In this document: piece by piece, positions 1 through 12,061 of the stretch
How the letters are laid out: each line of letters starts with the position of its first letter
Position numbering within the stretch: position 1 is the stretch's first letter
Assembly (NCBI RefSeq): GCF_023017165.1
Contig: NZ_JALKBW010000001.1
Coordinates: forward strand, 3,286,001-3,350,000
Source: Gordonia alkaliphila
GTDB lineage: Bacteria; Actinomycetota; Actinomycetes; Mycobacteriales; Mycobacteriaceae
DNA: 64,000 nucleotides
Reading direction: 5' to 3'
Translations under genes and position numbers: made by a program
Notes under the pieces: model-generated
The model's input: the letters and a program-made list of their open reading frames with translations, nothing else
Told to the model about the DNA's origin: nothing
Databases searched by the model: none

Positions 1-2435
<2,435 letters not shown>

Positions 2436-2486
2436 GTACCCCACAGTAGTTCGCCCGCGATTCGCCTTCGACCGTAGGCTGGTGCG

Positions 2487-3365
2487 GTGACCCCAGATCC
2501 GAGTGCGTCCGGCGGGGACGCCCTGCCGCAATTGCGCCGACCGGTCCTGTTAGCGGCCTTCGGCGGCTGGACCGATGCCGGCGACGCCGCATCGGCGGTG
2601 GTCGAGCATCTCTCGCTGACCTGGACCGCCGTCGACCTGCGGGAGATCGACCCCGACGACTACTACGACTATCAGGCGACGCGGCCCACCATTCACCTGT
2701 CCGACGGCGTCACCCGACGGCTGAGTTGGCCGTCGACGTCGATCTCCTACTGCCGGGTGCCCACCGCCCACCGGGACCTGGTCCTGGTGCTCGGCATGGA
2801 GCCCAATCTGCGCTGGCGCGCGTTCTGCCAGGAGATCGTCGACCTGGCCGTCGACCTCGACGTCGAGACCGCGGTGGTGCTCGGCGCCGCGTTCGCCGAC
2901 AGCCCGCACACGCGGCCGATCCCGGTCAGCGGCAGCGCGCACACCGCCGAGATCGCCGCGCGGTACGGCCTCGCCGCCTCGTCGTACGACGGTCCCACCG
3001 GGATCACCGGCGTGCTGCAGGACGCCTTCATCCAGATCGGCATCCCGGCGATGGCGCTGTGGGCGTCGGTGCCCCACTACGTCGGGAATCCGCCGAGCCC
3101 CAAGGCCACCCTGGCGCTGCTGCACCGGCTGGAACTGCTGGTCGGCCTACCCCTGCCCGTCGGGATGCTGCCCGAGCAGGCCCGGGAGTGGGAGGAGACG
3201 GTCAGCGAGATGGTCTTCGCCGACGACGACATGGCCGCCTACGTGCACGAGCTGGAGCAACGGCACGACGACGATCTCGCCGACGGCACCCTGACCGAGG
3301 TGGACGGCGACCTGCTGGCGGCCGAGTTCGAGCGCTACCTGCGGCAGCGCGGAAGCAACGACTGA
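2487..3365 (+). CDS. PAC2 family protein (proteasome-assembly-chaperone fold)
   Basis: A 292-residue protein starting at GTG (MTPDPSASGG). The opening LLAAFGGWTDAGDAASAVVEHL and the internal GMEPNLRWRAF and PTGITGVLQ segments are typical of the actinobacterial PAC2 family. Its members resemble eukaryotic proteasome assembly chaperones, but their bacterial role is not settled. No signal peptide or membrane segment is seen. It is divergent from metH, as Rv2125 is from Rv2124c. The C-terminus is acidic and rich in Asp and Glu (MVFADDDMAAYVHELEQ onward). The family call is firm; a function in proteasome or protein quality control is only inference. Confidence 0.85.
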   Translation: MTPDPSASGGDALPQLRRPVLLAAFGGWTDAGDAASAVVEHLSLTWTAVDLREIDPDDYYDYQATRPTIHLSDGVTRRLSWPSTSISYCRVPTAHRDLVLVLGMEPNLRWRAFCQEIVDLAVDLDVETAVVLGAAFADSPHTRPIPVSGSAHTAEIAARYGLAASSYDGPTGITGVLQDAFIQIGIPAMALWASVPHYVGNPPSPKATLALLHRLELLVGLPLPVGMLPEQAREWEETVSEMVFADDDMAAYVHELEQRHDDDLADGTLTEVDGDLLAAEFERYLRQRGSND

Positions 3366-3396
3366 ACCCCGAGCCACCGGGCAGCGGGACCCGCGG

Positions 3397-3702
3397 CTAA
3401 CCGATCCGCTCGATGGACAGCACCGGGGTGGTGATGCGCCAGGTGCGCACGTCCGGATCGTCGGCCGCGCTCACCCAGAACTGTGCCGGTTCCCCCACCC
3501 GGCAGCTGCGCACGCGCAGCAGCGGGATGTCCTGCGAGTCGCGGCGGAGCTCGGCCACCTCCCAGTCGACGTCGTCCTGCCGGCCCACGCCGGGCGCGCG
3601 CAGCAGCGTGTTCTCGGTCAGGTCGATCACGTAGGTGGACGTGTGCGTCACCACGGCGAACACACCGTCCCGCGCGTTGTCGGGAATCTCGGTGATGCTC
3701 AT
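3397..3702 (-). CDS. Small conserved hypothetical protein coupled to mshC
   Basis: I do not recognise this 101-residue protein. It starts [20 protein letters not shown]; the ATG at 3702 overlaps the mshC stop by four bases (ATGA), so it is probably translated by re-initiation after mshC. A longer open frame exists upstream but runs through mshC in another frame and is rejected. The sequence looks like a short all-beta protein (alternating V/T/I strands, ending [11 protein letters not shown]) with no signal peptide. It has one Cys. Position suggests a link to mycothiol biosynthesis, but nothing in the sequence proves it. Confidence 0.7.
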   Translation of the reverse strand: MSITEIPDNARDGVFAVVTHTSTYVIDLTENTLLRAPGVGRQDDVDWEVAELRRDSQDIPLLRVRSCRVGEPAQFWVSAADDPDVRTWRITTPVLSIERIG

Positions 3703-4946
3703 GCCGACCGCAGATCCACGCCGAGCAGCGCGTCCACCAGGTCGGCGACCTGACCGGGCGCCTCCGCGCTGGATCCGAGACCCGATGCGGTGTCGGCGGC
3801 CCAACCGTCGATCGCGGCGAGCGCCTTCGGGGTGTCGAGGTCGTTGGCCAGGTGGGTGCGCACCCGTTCGACGATGCCGTCGGCGGCCGGTCCGGCCGGC
3901 GCCGCGACCGCCGCGCGCCAGCGGGCGAAGCGCTCCTGCGCCGTCGCCAGCTGAGCGTCGGTCCACATCCGGTCCTGCCGGTAGTGTCCGTCGAGCAGGC
4001 CCAGGCGGATCGCGCCTGCGTCGACGCCCGCCGCCAGCAGCTTGGAGACGAGCACCAGATTGCCCAGGCTCTTGGACATCTTCTCGCCGTCGAGGCCGAT
4101 CATGCCGGTGTGCGCGTAGTGGCGGGCGAAGCGTCGCTGCCCGGCCAGCGCCTCACCGTGCGCGGCCGAGTACTCGTGGTGCGGGAAGATCAGGTCGCTG
4201 CCGCCACCCTGGATGTCGAAGGTCTCGCCGAGCCGGTTCAGTGCGATCACCGAGCACTCGATGTGCCAGCCGGGACGACCCGCGCCGAACGCCGCCTCCC
4301 ACGACGGTTCGCCCGGGCGGGCGGCGCGCCACAGCAGCGCGTCGATCGGGTCCCGCTTGCCGGGGCGGTCCGGATCGCCGCCGCGTTCGGCGAACAGTCG
4401 CTCCATGGTGGCGCGGTCGTAGTTGGACTCGTAGCCGAAGACGTCGGTGGCGTCGGCCCGGTAGTACACGTCGGGGTATTCGTCCTCGTCGACGACGTAC
4501 GCGGCGCCGGACTCGAGCAGCGCGCCCACGGCGGCGATCACCTCGTCGACCGATTCGATCGCGCCGATGTAGTCGCGCGGCGGCAGCACGCGCAGCGCCG
4601 TCATGTCCGACCGGAACAGGTCGATCTGGCTGTCGCCGAGCGCCCGCCAGTCGACGCCGTCGCGGGCGGCGCGCTCGAACAGCGGGTCGTCGACGTCGGT
4701 GATGTTCTGCACGTAGTGGACGTCATGCCCCTGGTCCCGCAGGACCCGGTTGACGAGGTCGAACGCCAGATAGGTGGCGGCGTGGCCGAGATGAGTGGCG
4801 TCGTACGGGGTGATGCCGCACACGTACATGGTGGCGACGGGGCCCGGCGCCACCGGCTTGACCTGCTGATCAGCGGTGTCGTAGAGACGCAGCGCGGGCC
4901 CGGTGCCGGGCAGCTCGGGGACGGAGGGCGACGGCCAAGAGTGCAT
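3699..4946 (-). CDS. mshC: L-cysteine:1D-myo-inositol 2-amino-2-deoxy-alpha-D-glucopyranoside ligase MshC
   Basis: Third dedicated enzyme of mycothiol biosynthesis: ATP-dependent ligation of cysteine to GlcN-inositol. It is 415 residues, close to the mycobacterial enzyme (about 414). It is a cysteinyl-tRNA-synthetase relative with the HIGH-like [14 protein letters not shown] (about residues 35-50) just after VCG (zinc or cysteine ligand), [14 protein letters not shown] in mid-protein and KMSKSLGN for ATP binding. The start [12 protein letters not shown] at 4946 fits the family. A 39-residue upstream extension is Arg-rich shadow sequence. The gene lies downstream of the conserved phosphatase/DUF3090/SCO1664-like genes. 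It marks the organism as a mycothiol producer, hence an actinobacterium. Confidence 0.95.
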   Translation of the reverse strand: MHSWPSPSVPELPGTGPALRLYDTADQQVKPVAPGPVATMYVCGITPYDATHLGHAATYLAFDLVNRVLRDQGHDVHYVQNITDVDDPLFERAARDGVDWRALGDSQIDLFRSDMTALRVLPPRDYIGAIESVDEVIAAVGALLESGAAYVVDEDEYPDVYYRADATDVFGYESNYDRATMERLFAERGGDPDRPGKRDPIDALLWRAARPGEPSWEAAFGAGRPGWHIECSVIALNRLGETFDIQGGGSDLIFPHHEYSAAHGEALAGQRRFARHYAHTGMIGLDGEKMSKSLGNLVLVSKLLAAGVDAGAIRLGLLDGHYRQDRMWTDAQLATAQERFARWRAAVAAPAGPAADGIVERVRTHLANDLDTPKALAAIDGWAADTASGLGSSAEAPGQVADLVDALLGVDLRSA

Positions 4947-4980
4947 GACTGTCCACTCTAACGGGGCGCGGCCCGGCCGT

Positions 4981-5793
4981 TCAGAAGGGTGGCCAGGGGA
5001 TGGCGCGCTCGTGCGGCGGCCGCGGCAACGGATCTCCCGCGGCGAGCGCCTCGACGCGCGCACGCAGGGCCTCGACTTCCCCGTCGGAGATCAGGTCCCG
5101 CAGCTGGGCGGCCAGGTCGCCGTCGGTGCGCAGCCGCTCGGCGAACGCCTGCAGGTCGGTGCGGGTCGGTTCGTCCACCGCGCGCCCTGCCCAGCCCCAC
5201 AGGACGGTGCGCAGCTTCGGTTCGCGGTGCAGAGTCAGGCCGTGGTCGATGCCGTACAGGCGGCCGTCGACGTCGACCAGGATGTGCCCGCCCTTGCGGT
5301 CGGCGTTGTTCAGGATCGCGTCGAGCACCGCCAGCCGCCGCAACCGGTCGTCGGTGGCGTGCGCCACGGCGACCACCGAACCGTCGTCGTCGTGGGCGCG
5401 CAGGATCGGGACGTAGCCGTCCGGGATGGCGTCGGCGGGAACGATCTCCACCGGCTCGGGGCCCACCGGCTCCTCCGGCTGGTCGATCCACACCTGCAGC
5501 ATCCCGGGGCCGAGTTCGGCCTCCGGCGGCCCCTCGGTGCGCAGCACGGTCTCCGGGATGAGGTCCCAGCCCAGGGCCGCGTCGATCACGCGGGCGGCCA
5601 CCTCGCGCCCGGCGAGGGTGCCGTCCGGGAAGTCCCACAGCGGGGTCTCGCCGCGCACCGGCTTGTACACGCACTGGACCGTGTCGTCACCGCTGCTCAC
5701 CAGGCAGACCAGGGCGAGATTGCTGGCCCCCCGGATCTGGCCGTACAACGACAATTCGCCCTCGGACAGCAGGCGGCGCAGCTGCGCGGTCAC
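4981..5793 (-). CDS. SCO1664-family protein (PI3/4-kinase-like fold)
   Basis: A 270-residue cytoplasmic protein of an actinobacterial family distantly related to phosphatidylinositol 3/4-kinases. Kinase-like features are VYKPVRGE (about residue 42, nucleotide-contact lysine), [20 protein letters not shown] (catalytic-loop-like, with the D..N..R pattern) and GIDHGLTL (metal-binding DHG). It starts at GTG 5793, overlapping the DUF3090 stop by four bases, and is followed 34 bp later by mshC. The same trio (phosphatase, DUF3090, this gene) lies near mshC in mycobacteria (Rv2135c-Rv2133c). The substrate is unknown. A role in protein or small-molecule phosphorylation is inference. Confidence 0.85.
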   Translation of the reverse strand: MTAQLRRLLSEGELSLYGQIRGASNLALVCLVSSGDDTVQCVYKPVRGETPLWDFPDGTLAGREVAARVIDAALGWDLIPETVLRTEGPPEAELGPGMLQVWIDQPEEPVGPEPVEIVPADAIPDGYVPILRAHDDDGSVVAVAHATDDRLRRLAVLDAILNNADRKGGHILVDVDGRLYGIDHGLTLHREPKLRTVLWGWAGRAVDEPTRTDLQAFAERLRTDGDLAAQLRDLISDGEVEALRARVEALAAGDPLPRPPHERAIPWPPF

Positions 5794-6524
5794 CGCCGGT
5801 CGCCGGGTTCGGGGCCCGGCTCGTCCTCGTCGTCCGGGGCCGGGTCGTCCGAGCGCGGCTCGTCCGGGTCGGCATTGTCGACCTCGAAGGAGGCGTCGAA
5901 GCCCGGCACCAGCCGACCCAGGATGGCCAGCACTTCCGGGTCCACGAACTCCAGGGAGCGGCTGAACTCACCGTCGCGTTTGTAGCCGTTGCTGCGGGCA
6001 CAGATGTGTCCGGCCGGGTCCAGCGGCTGCTGGCACAGCGGGCACTGCGGGCGGCCGGCCGCGACCACGCGCATCGACCGCGCGGAGAACTCGCGGGCGG
6101 CCGGTGCGGTCAGGAAGACGCGGACGGTGTCCGGCCCCTCGGCGCTGTCGTCGAGGATCATCGCCTCGTCGATCGGCTCCTCGGTCACCGCGAGCAGTTC
6201 CACCACGACGGCGGCGGCCTCGGCGTCCCAGCCCAGCCCCATCGACCCCACGTGGAACTCGGCGTCGATCGGCATCGTCAGCGGCGAATTGTCGGCCACC
6301 ACGCTGGTCTCCGGTGGCACGGCGGTGCCGAACCGGCGGTTCACCTCGTCGAGCAGGTAGCCCAGGCGGTCGGCCAGGATCAGTACCTGCTGCTTCTCGA
6401 TCTGCACGCTCACGATCTGGGCGCCGGTCGAGACCTGCAGGAAGAAGGTCCGGTCCCCCGGTTGTCCGACGGTGCCGGCGACGAAGCGCTCGGGTTCACG
6501 GAATTCGTGGATGGTGCGGGGCAT
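5790..6524 (-). CDS. DUF3090 family protein
   Basis: A 244-residue cytoplasmic protein of unknown function, conserved in Actinobacteria beside the SCO1664-like gene. The N-terminal domain (MPRTIHEFREPERFVAGTVG... and IEKQQVLILADRL) is characteristic of the family. Near residue 165 is a zinc-ribbon-like cluster CPLCQQPLDPAGHIC. The last 35 residues are strongly acidic (DPDEPRSDDPAPDDEDE), longer than I would expect for the family and probably disordered. The stop overlaps the start of the next gene, which suggests coupled translation and perhaps a complex with that kinase-like partner. Confidence 0.85.
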   Translation of the reverse strand: MPRTIHEFREPERFVAGTVGQPGDRTFFLQVSTGAQIVSVQIEKQQVLILADRLGYLLDEVNRRFGTAVPPETSVVADNSPLTMPIDAEFHVGSMGLGWDAEAAAVVVELLAVTEEPIDEAMILDDSAEGPDTVRVFLTAPAAREFSARSMRVVAAGRPQCPLCQQPLDPAGHICARSNGYKRDGEFSRSLEFVDPEVLAILGRLVPGFDASFEVDNADPDEPRSDDPAPDDEDEPGPEPGDRR

Positions 6525-6582
6525 CGGTCAACTCACCTCGTTCGCGACGAAACTTGTTCGGCAGAACTCAACCGTACCTGCG

Positions 6583-7293
6583 CTAGCCACGCGCGGAGGG
6601 GCTCGAGTCGGTTCCGGTGGAACCGCCGACGACCGCGGCCGCGGACGGCCGCGCGGGCAGGGTCAGCACCCCGTTGTTGTTGACGGTGTGCACGTACGGC
6701 CGCGACGCCGCGTAGTGCACCACGCTGATCGACGCCGGGTCGACGATGATGCGCTGAAAGGAGTCCAGGTGCATGCCCAGCGCGTCGGCGAGGATCGATT
6801 TGAGGACGTCGCCGTGCGAGCACACCACCCACAGTCCGTGCCCGTCGTCGCCGCCGTAGACGCGGTCGAGCGCCCGCACCGCGCCGCTGGCCCGCCCGAA
6901 GACGTCGGCCAGCCCCTCCCCACCGGGGAAGACCGCGGCGGACGGGTTGCGCTGCACCACCTTCCACAGCGGCTCGTCGACCAGATCCTTGAGCGGCCGG
7001 TTGCTCCAGTCGCCGTAGTCCACTTCGACGAGCCGGTCGTCGACCACCTCGGGCGCGGGCCCGACCGAACGCTGCCCGAGCGCTGCCACCAGGGGTGCGA
7101 CGGTCTCCGCGCACCGCTGCAGCGGCGACCGCACCACCGCGCCGATCTGGTCGAAGACTCCGCCGAGGCGTTCGGTCAGGTCGGCCGCTTGAGCCAGGCC
7201 CTTCTCGTCGAGTGCGACGCCGGGTGTGCGGCCGGCGAGCAGCCCGGAGGTGTTGGCCGTCGAACGTCCGTGGCGGACCAGGATCACCGTCAT
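6583..7293 (-). CDS. Histidine phosphatase family protein (MSMEG_4193/Rv2135c type)
   Basis: A 236-residue protein of the phosphoglycerate-mutase-like histidine phosphatase superfamily. The catalytic RHG motif is in MTVILVRHGRSTANT (residues 8-10), the second arginine in VVRSPLQRCAET, and the second catalytic histidine in LWVVCSHGDVLKS. The length and C-terminus match the actinobacterial subfamily found beside DUF3090 genes, not classical phosphoglycerate mutase. The physiological substrate is unknown. It appears to head the run phosphatase, DUF3090, SCO1664-like, mshC, small ORF, with uppP 46 bp upstream on the same strand. Confidence 0.88.
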   Translation of the reverse strand: MTVILVRHGRSTANTSGLLAGRTPGVALDEKGLAQAADLTERLGGVFDQIGAVVRSPLQRCAETVAPLVAALGQRSVGPAPEVVDDRLVEVDYGDWSNRPLKDLVDEPLWKVVQRNPSAAVFPGGEGLADVFGRASGAVRALDRVYGGDDGHGLWVVCSHGDVLKSILADALGMHLDSFQRIIVDPASISVVHYAASRPYVHTVNNNGVLTLPARPSAAAVVGGSTGTDSSPSARG

Positions 7294-7339
7294 GACTGCC
7301 AGCCTAAAGCCCGCGCGGGGGCCGATGAGTAGGGGGCGA

Positions 7340-8179
7340 TCAGTAGGCGGCGACGACGCCGGTGGCCAGCAGGATCAGAATGACGCTGCCCAGGATCACC
7401 CGGTAAGCGGCGAACCAGTTCATCGAGTGGTTGCTGACGAACTTGAGCAGCCAGGCGATCGCCGCATAACCGACGACGAACGCGATGACGGTGGCCACCA
7501 CGATCTGCCCGGCCCCCGCCTGCAGTCCGTCGTTCGACGGTTCGAACGCGTCCTTGAGGCTGTACAGACCCGAGCCGAGCACCGCGGGGATGGCGATCAG
7601 GAAGGAGAACCGGAACGCGGCTTCGCGGTTGAGCCCGAGGAACAGGCCGGCGCTCGCGGTGGCGCCCGACCGGGAGACGCCCGGGATCAGCGCCAGACAC
7701 TGCGCCAGACCCATCACGATCGCGTCGGTGCGGGTCAACTGCTCCAGATCGCGTCGCTGCGTCGCGTACCGCTCGGCCGCCACGAAGACGAAGGAGAACA
7801 GGATCAGCATGATCGCGATCAGCCACAGGTTACGGCCCACGGTGCGGATCTGGTCGGTGAACAGGAAACCGAGGACGACGATGGGGATCGTCGCCAAGAT
7901 CACATACCAGCCGACGCGGTAGTCGATGCCGCGCCGATCCGGGTTCCGCAGCCCGGCGAACCAGGCCGCGAGGATGCGGGCGATGTCCTTGGCGAAGAAG
8001 ACCAGGACGGCCAGTTCGGTGCCCAGCTGGGTCACCGCGGTGAAGGACGCTCCGGCGTCTTCCCCGGCCCACAGCTCGGAGACGATCCGCAGGTGGGCGG
8101 AGGAGGAGATCGGGAGGAACTCGGTGAGTCCCTGCACGGTCCCCAGAACGATGGACTGCGCCCAGCTCATGTCGGTCAC
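7340..8179 (-). CDS. uppP: Undecaprenyl-diphosphatase UppP (BacA)
   Basis: Integral membrane enzyme that dephosphorylates undecaprenyl pyrophosphate to recycle the lipid carrier for peptidoglycan and other envelope polymers; loss usually increases bacitracin sensitivity. It is 279 residues with about eight hydrophobic segments. The two family motifs are present: [11 protein letters not shown] (residues 20-30) and [14 protein letters not shown] (166-179). Starts at GTG 8179 or ATG 8170 are both possible, since neither has a clear Shine-Dalgarno. The C-terminus ends [14 protein letters not shown]. Confidence 0.95.
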   Translation of the reverse strand: MTDMSWAQSIVLGTVQGLTEFLPISSSAHLRIVSELWAGEDAGASFTAVTQLGTELAVLVFFAKDIARILAAWFAGLRNPDRRGIDYRVGWYVILATIPIVVLGFLFTDQIRTVGRNLWLIAIMLILFSFVFVAAERYATQRRDLEQLTRTDAIVMGLAQCLALIPGVSRSGATASAGLFLGLNREAAFRFSFLIAIPAVLGSGLYSLKDAFEPSNDGLQAGAGQIVVATVIAFVVGYAAIAWLLKFVSNHSMNWFAAYRVILGSVILILLATGVVAAY

Positions 8180-8309
8180 GAGGGCACACTGTACCCGCCG
8201 TTCTCGCGTCCACCGTGTGTTCGGGCCTGGGGTCGCCGAGGAGGATTGGACCGCGGATCACACCGCCCCAGCTCGCCACCGACCCGGCTTCTCACGCAAG
8301 ATAGAGGCC

Positions 8310-9350
8310 ATGCGTCTTTCGACCCGATTCGCCGCGGCGGCGACCGCTCTCGTCCTGGCCGGCACTCTGGCCGCCTGCGGCTCCGACGAGGTGAACGTCG
8401 GCGACGGTGCCGGCGATGTGGCCAAGGTGGAGCCGGCGACGGCGCTCGCCTCCCCGCCGGAGACCGGACAGCCGACCGGCCTGGTGGTCCCCGCGGCCGC
8501 GGGCACGGCCCTGGCCCAGTCCGGTTCCACGGTGGCCGTCCTCGGCGACGACGGCGTGGTCCGCCTGCACACCGCGCCCGGCGCCGCCGACACCCCGGCC
8601 CCGCGCGAGGTCGCGGCCAAGCAGGTCAGCGCCCTGATCGCGGACGGCGACGGCTTCCTGATCGCCTCCCCGGAGCAGCTGTCCCGGGTGGCGGCCGACG
8701 GCACCGTGACCAAGGTCGCCGACGCCCAGGGCGAGGTGCTGAGCCTCGGCCGGACCGACGACCGGATCCTGGTGGGCACCGCCGACGGTCACCTGCGGGT
8801 GCTCACGCGCTCCGGTGAGCTCAAGCGCGACATCCACGACTTCGTGCGGGTCGACGAGATCCTCGTCGCTCCCGCCGCCGCCGATTGGGGTGATCTGGTG
8901 GTGGTGCTCGACCGCGCCCAGTCGCTGGTCGCCCCGGTCGACATCGCCACCGGATCGCGCAAGGCGGCCCTGCGCTCGGGCAACGGCGCCACCGAGGGCA
9001 TCGTCGACTCCTACGGTCGCGTCCTGGTGAGCAACACCCGCGACAGCGAGATCATCGGCTTCTTCGGTCAGCCGATCGTGATGCGCTTCCGCGCCCCGGT
9101 CGCCGACGGCCCGTACGCGCTGGCCTGGGACGAGCAGCAGAAGCTGCTGTGGGTCTCCACCACCGGCAACAACGCGGCGATCGCGTTCGATCTGTCGACC
9201 GGCGAGCCGCGCGAGCGCGCCCGCATCGCCACTGTCGGCCAGGTCTCGGCGATCAGCGTCGATCCGTCCAACGGCATGCTGTACCTGCTGTCGGCCCGCG
9301 GCGACGGTCTGCAGGCCGTGCCGCGCACCGCCGTCGACGCCGACCGATAG
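8310..9350 (+). CDS. LppL-like lipoprotein
   Basis: A 346-residue exported lipoprotein: basic N-terminus, hydrophobic stretch and lipobox LAAC (MRLSTRFAAAATALVLAGTLAAC). The mature part shows repeated beta-blade-like units (LYLLSARGDG, VRLHTAPG, ILVGTADGHLRVL), suggesting a beta-propeller. It is 12 bp ahead of pyrD, as lppL (Rv2138) precedes pyrD in M. tuberculosis, so the two are probably co-transcribed. The ATG at 8310 is chosen because it gives a complete signal peptide; an upstream extension lies over uppP in antisense. Function is unknown. Confidence 0.88.
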   Translation: MRLSTRFAAAATALVLAGTLAACGSDEVNVGDGAGDVAKVEPATALASPPETGQPTGLVVPAAAGTALAQSGSTVAVLGDDGVVRLHTAPGAADTPAPREVAAKQVSALIADGDGFLIASPEQLSRVAADGTVTKVADAQGEVLSLGRTDDRILVGTADGHLRVLTRSGELKRDIHDFVRVDEILVAPAAADWGDLVVVLDRAQSLVAPVDIATGSRKAALRSGNGATEGIVDSYGRVLVSNTRDSEIIGFFGQPIVMRFRAPVADGPYALAWDEQQKLLWVSTTGNNAAIAFDLSTGEPRERARIATVGQVSAISVDPSNGMLYLLSARGDGLQAVPRTAVDADR

Positions 9351-9362
9351 GAAGTGACAGTC

Positions 9363-10496
9363 GTGTCCGACTCCCCCGTTCCCCTGCGTTCGAAGGTCCT
9401 GAGCCTGGTCAACCGGGTGCTGTATCCGCCACTCCTGGCGGTGATGTTCCGGGTGCCGCCGGAGCGGATCCACCACCTGATCTCCCGGCTGCTGCGCTGG
9501 GCCGGGCGCACGCCGGTGGTCCGTTCGCTGGTGTCGGCGTCGCTGGCCCCCCGGCACGACGTGTTGGCGTCGACCGCTTTCGGCGTCGACTTCCCGTCGC
9601 CCATCGGGTTGGCCGCCGGCTTCGACAAGTCGGCCGAGGCCGTCAACGCGTGGGGACAGATCGGTTTCGGCTACGCCGAGATCGGCACCATCACCGGGCG
9701 CCCCCAGCCCGGCAACGAACAGCCGCGCCTGTTCCGGCTGCCCGCCGACAAGGCGCTGATCAACCGGATGGGCTTCAACAATCCGGGCGCGGAGGCGGCC
9801 GCCCTGAAACTCGCCGAGCCGCGGCCGGGTCCGCGTCGCGTGCCGATCGGCGCGAACATCGGCAAGACCAAGGTGGTCCCCGTCGAGGACGCCATCGACG
9901 ACTACCGGTTCAGCGCCCGACTCCTCGGCCCGCTGGCCGACTTCGTCGTGGTGAACGTGTCGTCGCCGAACACGCCGGGGCTGCGCGACCTGCAGGCCGT
10001 CGCATCGCTGCGCCCCATCCTGGCCGCCGTGCTCGAGGTGGCCGCGGTGCCGGTGCTGGTGAAGATCGCTCCCGACCTGTCCGACGAGGATGTCGACGCC
10101 GTCGCCGACCTGGCCGTGGAGTTGGGTCTGGCCGGCATCGTCGCCACCAACACCACGATCAGTCGGGCCGGGCTGGACACCCCCGCGTCGGCCGTCGAGG
10201 CCATCGGTGTCGGCGGTCTGTCCGGTCCGCCGGTGAAGCAGCGGTCCCTGGAGGTGCTGCGTCGCCTGCACGCCCGCGTCGGCGACCAGGTGACGCTGGT
10301 GAGTGTCGGCGGTATCGAGACGGTCGACGACGCCTGGGAACGCATTCTGGCCGGTGCGAGCCTGCTGCAGGTGTACACCGGCTTCATCTACGGCGGTCCG
10401 GTGTGGCTGCAGGAGCTCAACGACGGGATCGCCGCGCGCCTGCAGGCCGCGGGCTACGCGGGCCTGCAGGACGCGATCGGCGCAGCCGCCCGCTGA
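9363..10496 (+). CDS. pyrD: Dihydroorotate dehydrogenase (quinone), class 2
   Basis: Membrane-associated FMN enzyme oxidising dihydroorotate to orotate in pyrimidine synthesis and passing electrons to quinone. It is 377 residues, with the N-terminal helical extension of class 2 enzymes ([21 protein letters not shown]), then [36 protein letters not shown] and the catalytic-serine segment [11 protein letters not shown]. The FMN-phosphate loop is [15 protein letters not shown] 9363 is preferred over GTG 9354 because the AGGAAG at 9349-9354 is then correctly spaced. The stop codon lies inside a hairpin that also serves the convergent PEBP gene. Confidence 0.95.
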   Translation: MSDSPVPLRSKVLSLVNRVLYPPLLAVMFRVPPERIHHLISRLLRWAGRTPVVRSLVSASLAPRHDVLASTAFGVDFPSPIGLAAGFDKSAEAVNAWGQIGFGYAEIGTITGRPQPGNEQPRLFRLPADKALINRMGFNNPGAEAAALKLAEPRPGPRRVPIGANIGKTKVVPVEDAIDDYRFSARLLGPLADFVVVNVSSPNTPGLRDLQAVASLRPILAAVLEVAAVPVLVKIAPDLSDEDVDAVADLAVELGLAGIVATNTTISRAGLDTPASAVEAIGVGGLSGPPVKQRSLEVLRRLHARVGDQVTLVSVGGIETVDDAWERILAGASLLQVYTGFIYGGPVWLQELNDGIAARLQAAGYAGLQDAIGAAAR

Positions 10497-10509
10497 GTCA
10501 GCGGGCGGC
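10485..10509. terminator. Bidirectional hairpin between pyrD and the PEBP gene
   Basis: Perfect 10-bp stem GCCGCCCGCT / AGCGGGCGGC with a five-base loop (GAGTC), spanning the pyrD stop codon. There is no T-run, as is common for actinobacterial terminators. The convergent arrangement of the flanking genes supports a bidirectional role. Confidence 0.65.
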
Positions 10510-10524
10510 CGACGCCGGGAGGCG

Positions 10525-11067
10525 CTACTCGTCGCCGGCCTGCTCGAAGATGCCGACCAGGCCGCCGCGGGCGATCGCCTGCGAGAACAGGTTGAAGCCG
10601 AGGAACGCGGGCGAGGCGCCGTCGGGCAGCTCCAGCGACTCGACGCCCACCGCGTGCACCACGAAGAAGTAGCGGTGCGGACCGTGACCGGGGGGCGGGC
10701 CGGCACCGACGAACTGGGCCAGACCGGCGTCGTTGCGCAGGGTCACGGCCTGATCGGGCAGGCTGGCGGCCCCCGGCGCGCCCGCACCGACGGGCAGCGA
10801 GGTGACCGATGCCGGGATGTCGGCGACGGCCCAGTGCCAGAATCCGGACGCGGTTGGTGCGTCCGGGTCGAAGCAGGTGACCACGAAACTCTTGGTGTCG
10901 GCCGGAAAACCGGACCAGCTCAACTGCGGCGAGACGTCCTCGCCGCCTGCGCCGAAGATGGCCGAGGCCTGCGGCAGCGGCAGGCTCTGGCCGTCGACGA
11001 AGGTCTCGGAGGTGACGGTGATCTCGGGCAGGGGCGGAAGCGCCTCATATGGATTCAACTCAGGCAT
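10525..11067 (-). CDS. PEBP family protein (YbhB/YbcL, Raf-kinase-inhibitor-like)
   Basis: A 180-residue cytoplasmic protein of the phosphatidylethanolamine-binding family. Family motifs: [26 protein letters not shown] (the DPDAP ligand-pocket motif) and [17 protein letters not shown] (GxHRY). The ATG at 11067 is chosen because GGAAGG stands about nine bases upstream; an ATG at 11076 would abut that site. Its position after pyrD matches Rv2140c. Partners in bacteria are uncertain, so a signalling role should not be assumed. Confidence 0.9.
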   Translation of the reverse strand: MPELNPYEALPPLPEITVTSETFVDGQSLPLPQASAIFGAGGEDVSPQLSWSGFPADTKSFVVTCFDPDAPTASGFWHWAVADIPASVTSLPVGAGAPGAASLPDQAVTLRNDAGLAQFVGAGPPPGHGPHRYFFVVHAVGVESLELPDGASPAFLGFNLFSQAIARGGLVGIFEQAGDE

Positions 11068-11137
11068 GTCTCTCATCCTTCCCTACCGCGCCGCCGCGCG
11101 CGGAGGGAACACGCGGCGGCCGCAAGCACCGGGAACC

Positions 11138-12004
11138 TCAGGCGGGCACGACCATCACCGGGCAGGTGGCCACCTGCAGGACCGACTGGCTCGTCGAACC
11201 GAGCAGCAGACCGCGGAAGCCGCCGCGGCCGCGGCTGCCCATGACGATCAGCTGCGCGTCGGCGGCCGATTCGAGGATCTGCGTGGCCGGCGCCTCGGTG
11301 GTGACGGCCGTCGTGACCGACACGTCCGGGTAGTCGCCGAGGGCGCCCGCGAGCTGGGATCCGAGCGCCTCGTGCGCTTCGTCGGTGAGCTGCTGCCGCT
11401 CGTCGTGCAGGCGATCGAAGTAGGCCGCACCTGCATTGCCGCCGTAGGTGTGCACCGCGATCAGCGGTGCCTGCAGGAACGAGGCCTGCTCGAAGGCGGC
11501 GCCGATCGCCGCACTCGACACCGGCGATCCGTCGACCGCGACGACCACCGGTCCGGTGGTGCGCGGCGACTCCGGCACCACCACCACGGGGCAGTCGGCG
11601 TGCGCCACGACGTCGGTGCTGACCGAGCCCAGCAGGAGCCCGGTGACCCCGCCCAGGCCGCGGCGGCCGAGCACCATCAGGTGGGCGCGCGAGGACAGCT
11701 CGCGCAGCACGAGTGCGGGTCGGCCGTCGAGGATCTCGACGGTGGCGTCCACGCCGGGCGCCGCTTCACCGATCACGTCGCGGGCGATGTCGAGCGCGCC
11801 CTCGGCGAAGGCGCGGGAGGCGTCGGCGTACGCCTGCGCCATCGCGATCGCCGAGCCGTACTGCAGGATCGGCGGTTCGACGACGCTGACCACCCGCAGC
11901 GGGCGATTCTCCCGCTGCGCGGCCAGGGCGGCCCACCGGACGCCGTCCAGCGCCAGCTCGGATCCGTCTACCGCCGTCACGATCGGTGCATTGAGTCTCG
12001 ACAT
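11138..12004 (-). CDS. Universal stress protein, tandem UspA domains
   Basis: A 288-residue protein of two UspA domains in tandem (about 1-145 and 148-288). Each carries the ATP-binding loop: GRRGLGGVTGLLLGSVSTDVV in the first and GSRGRGGFRGLLLGSTSQSVL in the second, both of the G-2x-G-9x-G-S/T type, so nucleotide binding is likely. Domain starts VTAVDGSEL and VVAVDGSPV are also typical. Tandem UspA proteins in mycobacteria are commonly induced by hypoxia and stationary phase. No DosR box was identified upstream by eye. Confidence 0.92.
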   Translation of the reverse strand: MSRLNAPIVTAVDGSELALDGVRWAALAAQRENRPLRVVSVVEPPILQYGSAIAMAQAYADASRAFAEGALDIARDVIGEAAPGVDATVEILDGRPALVLRELSSRAHLMVLGRRGLGGVTGLLLGSVSTDVVAHADCPVVVVPESPRTTGPVVVAVDGSPVSSAAIGAAFEQASFLQAPLIAVHTYGGNAGAAYFDRLHDERQQLTDEAHEALGSQLAGALGDYPDVSVTTAVTTEAPATQILESAADAQLIVMGSRGRGGFRGLLLGSTSQSVLQVATCPVMVVPA

Positions 12005-12061
12005 CGTGGTGCACAACCCCTTTTGCTCAGTTCGTCTGATTCCCGCCCTCCAACCTACCGG

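Noticed and set aside
2436..2486. Cobalamin riboswitch before metH
   Set aside because: Only 51 bp are available and there is no B12-box-like sequence.
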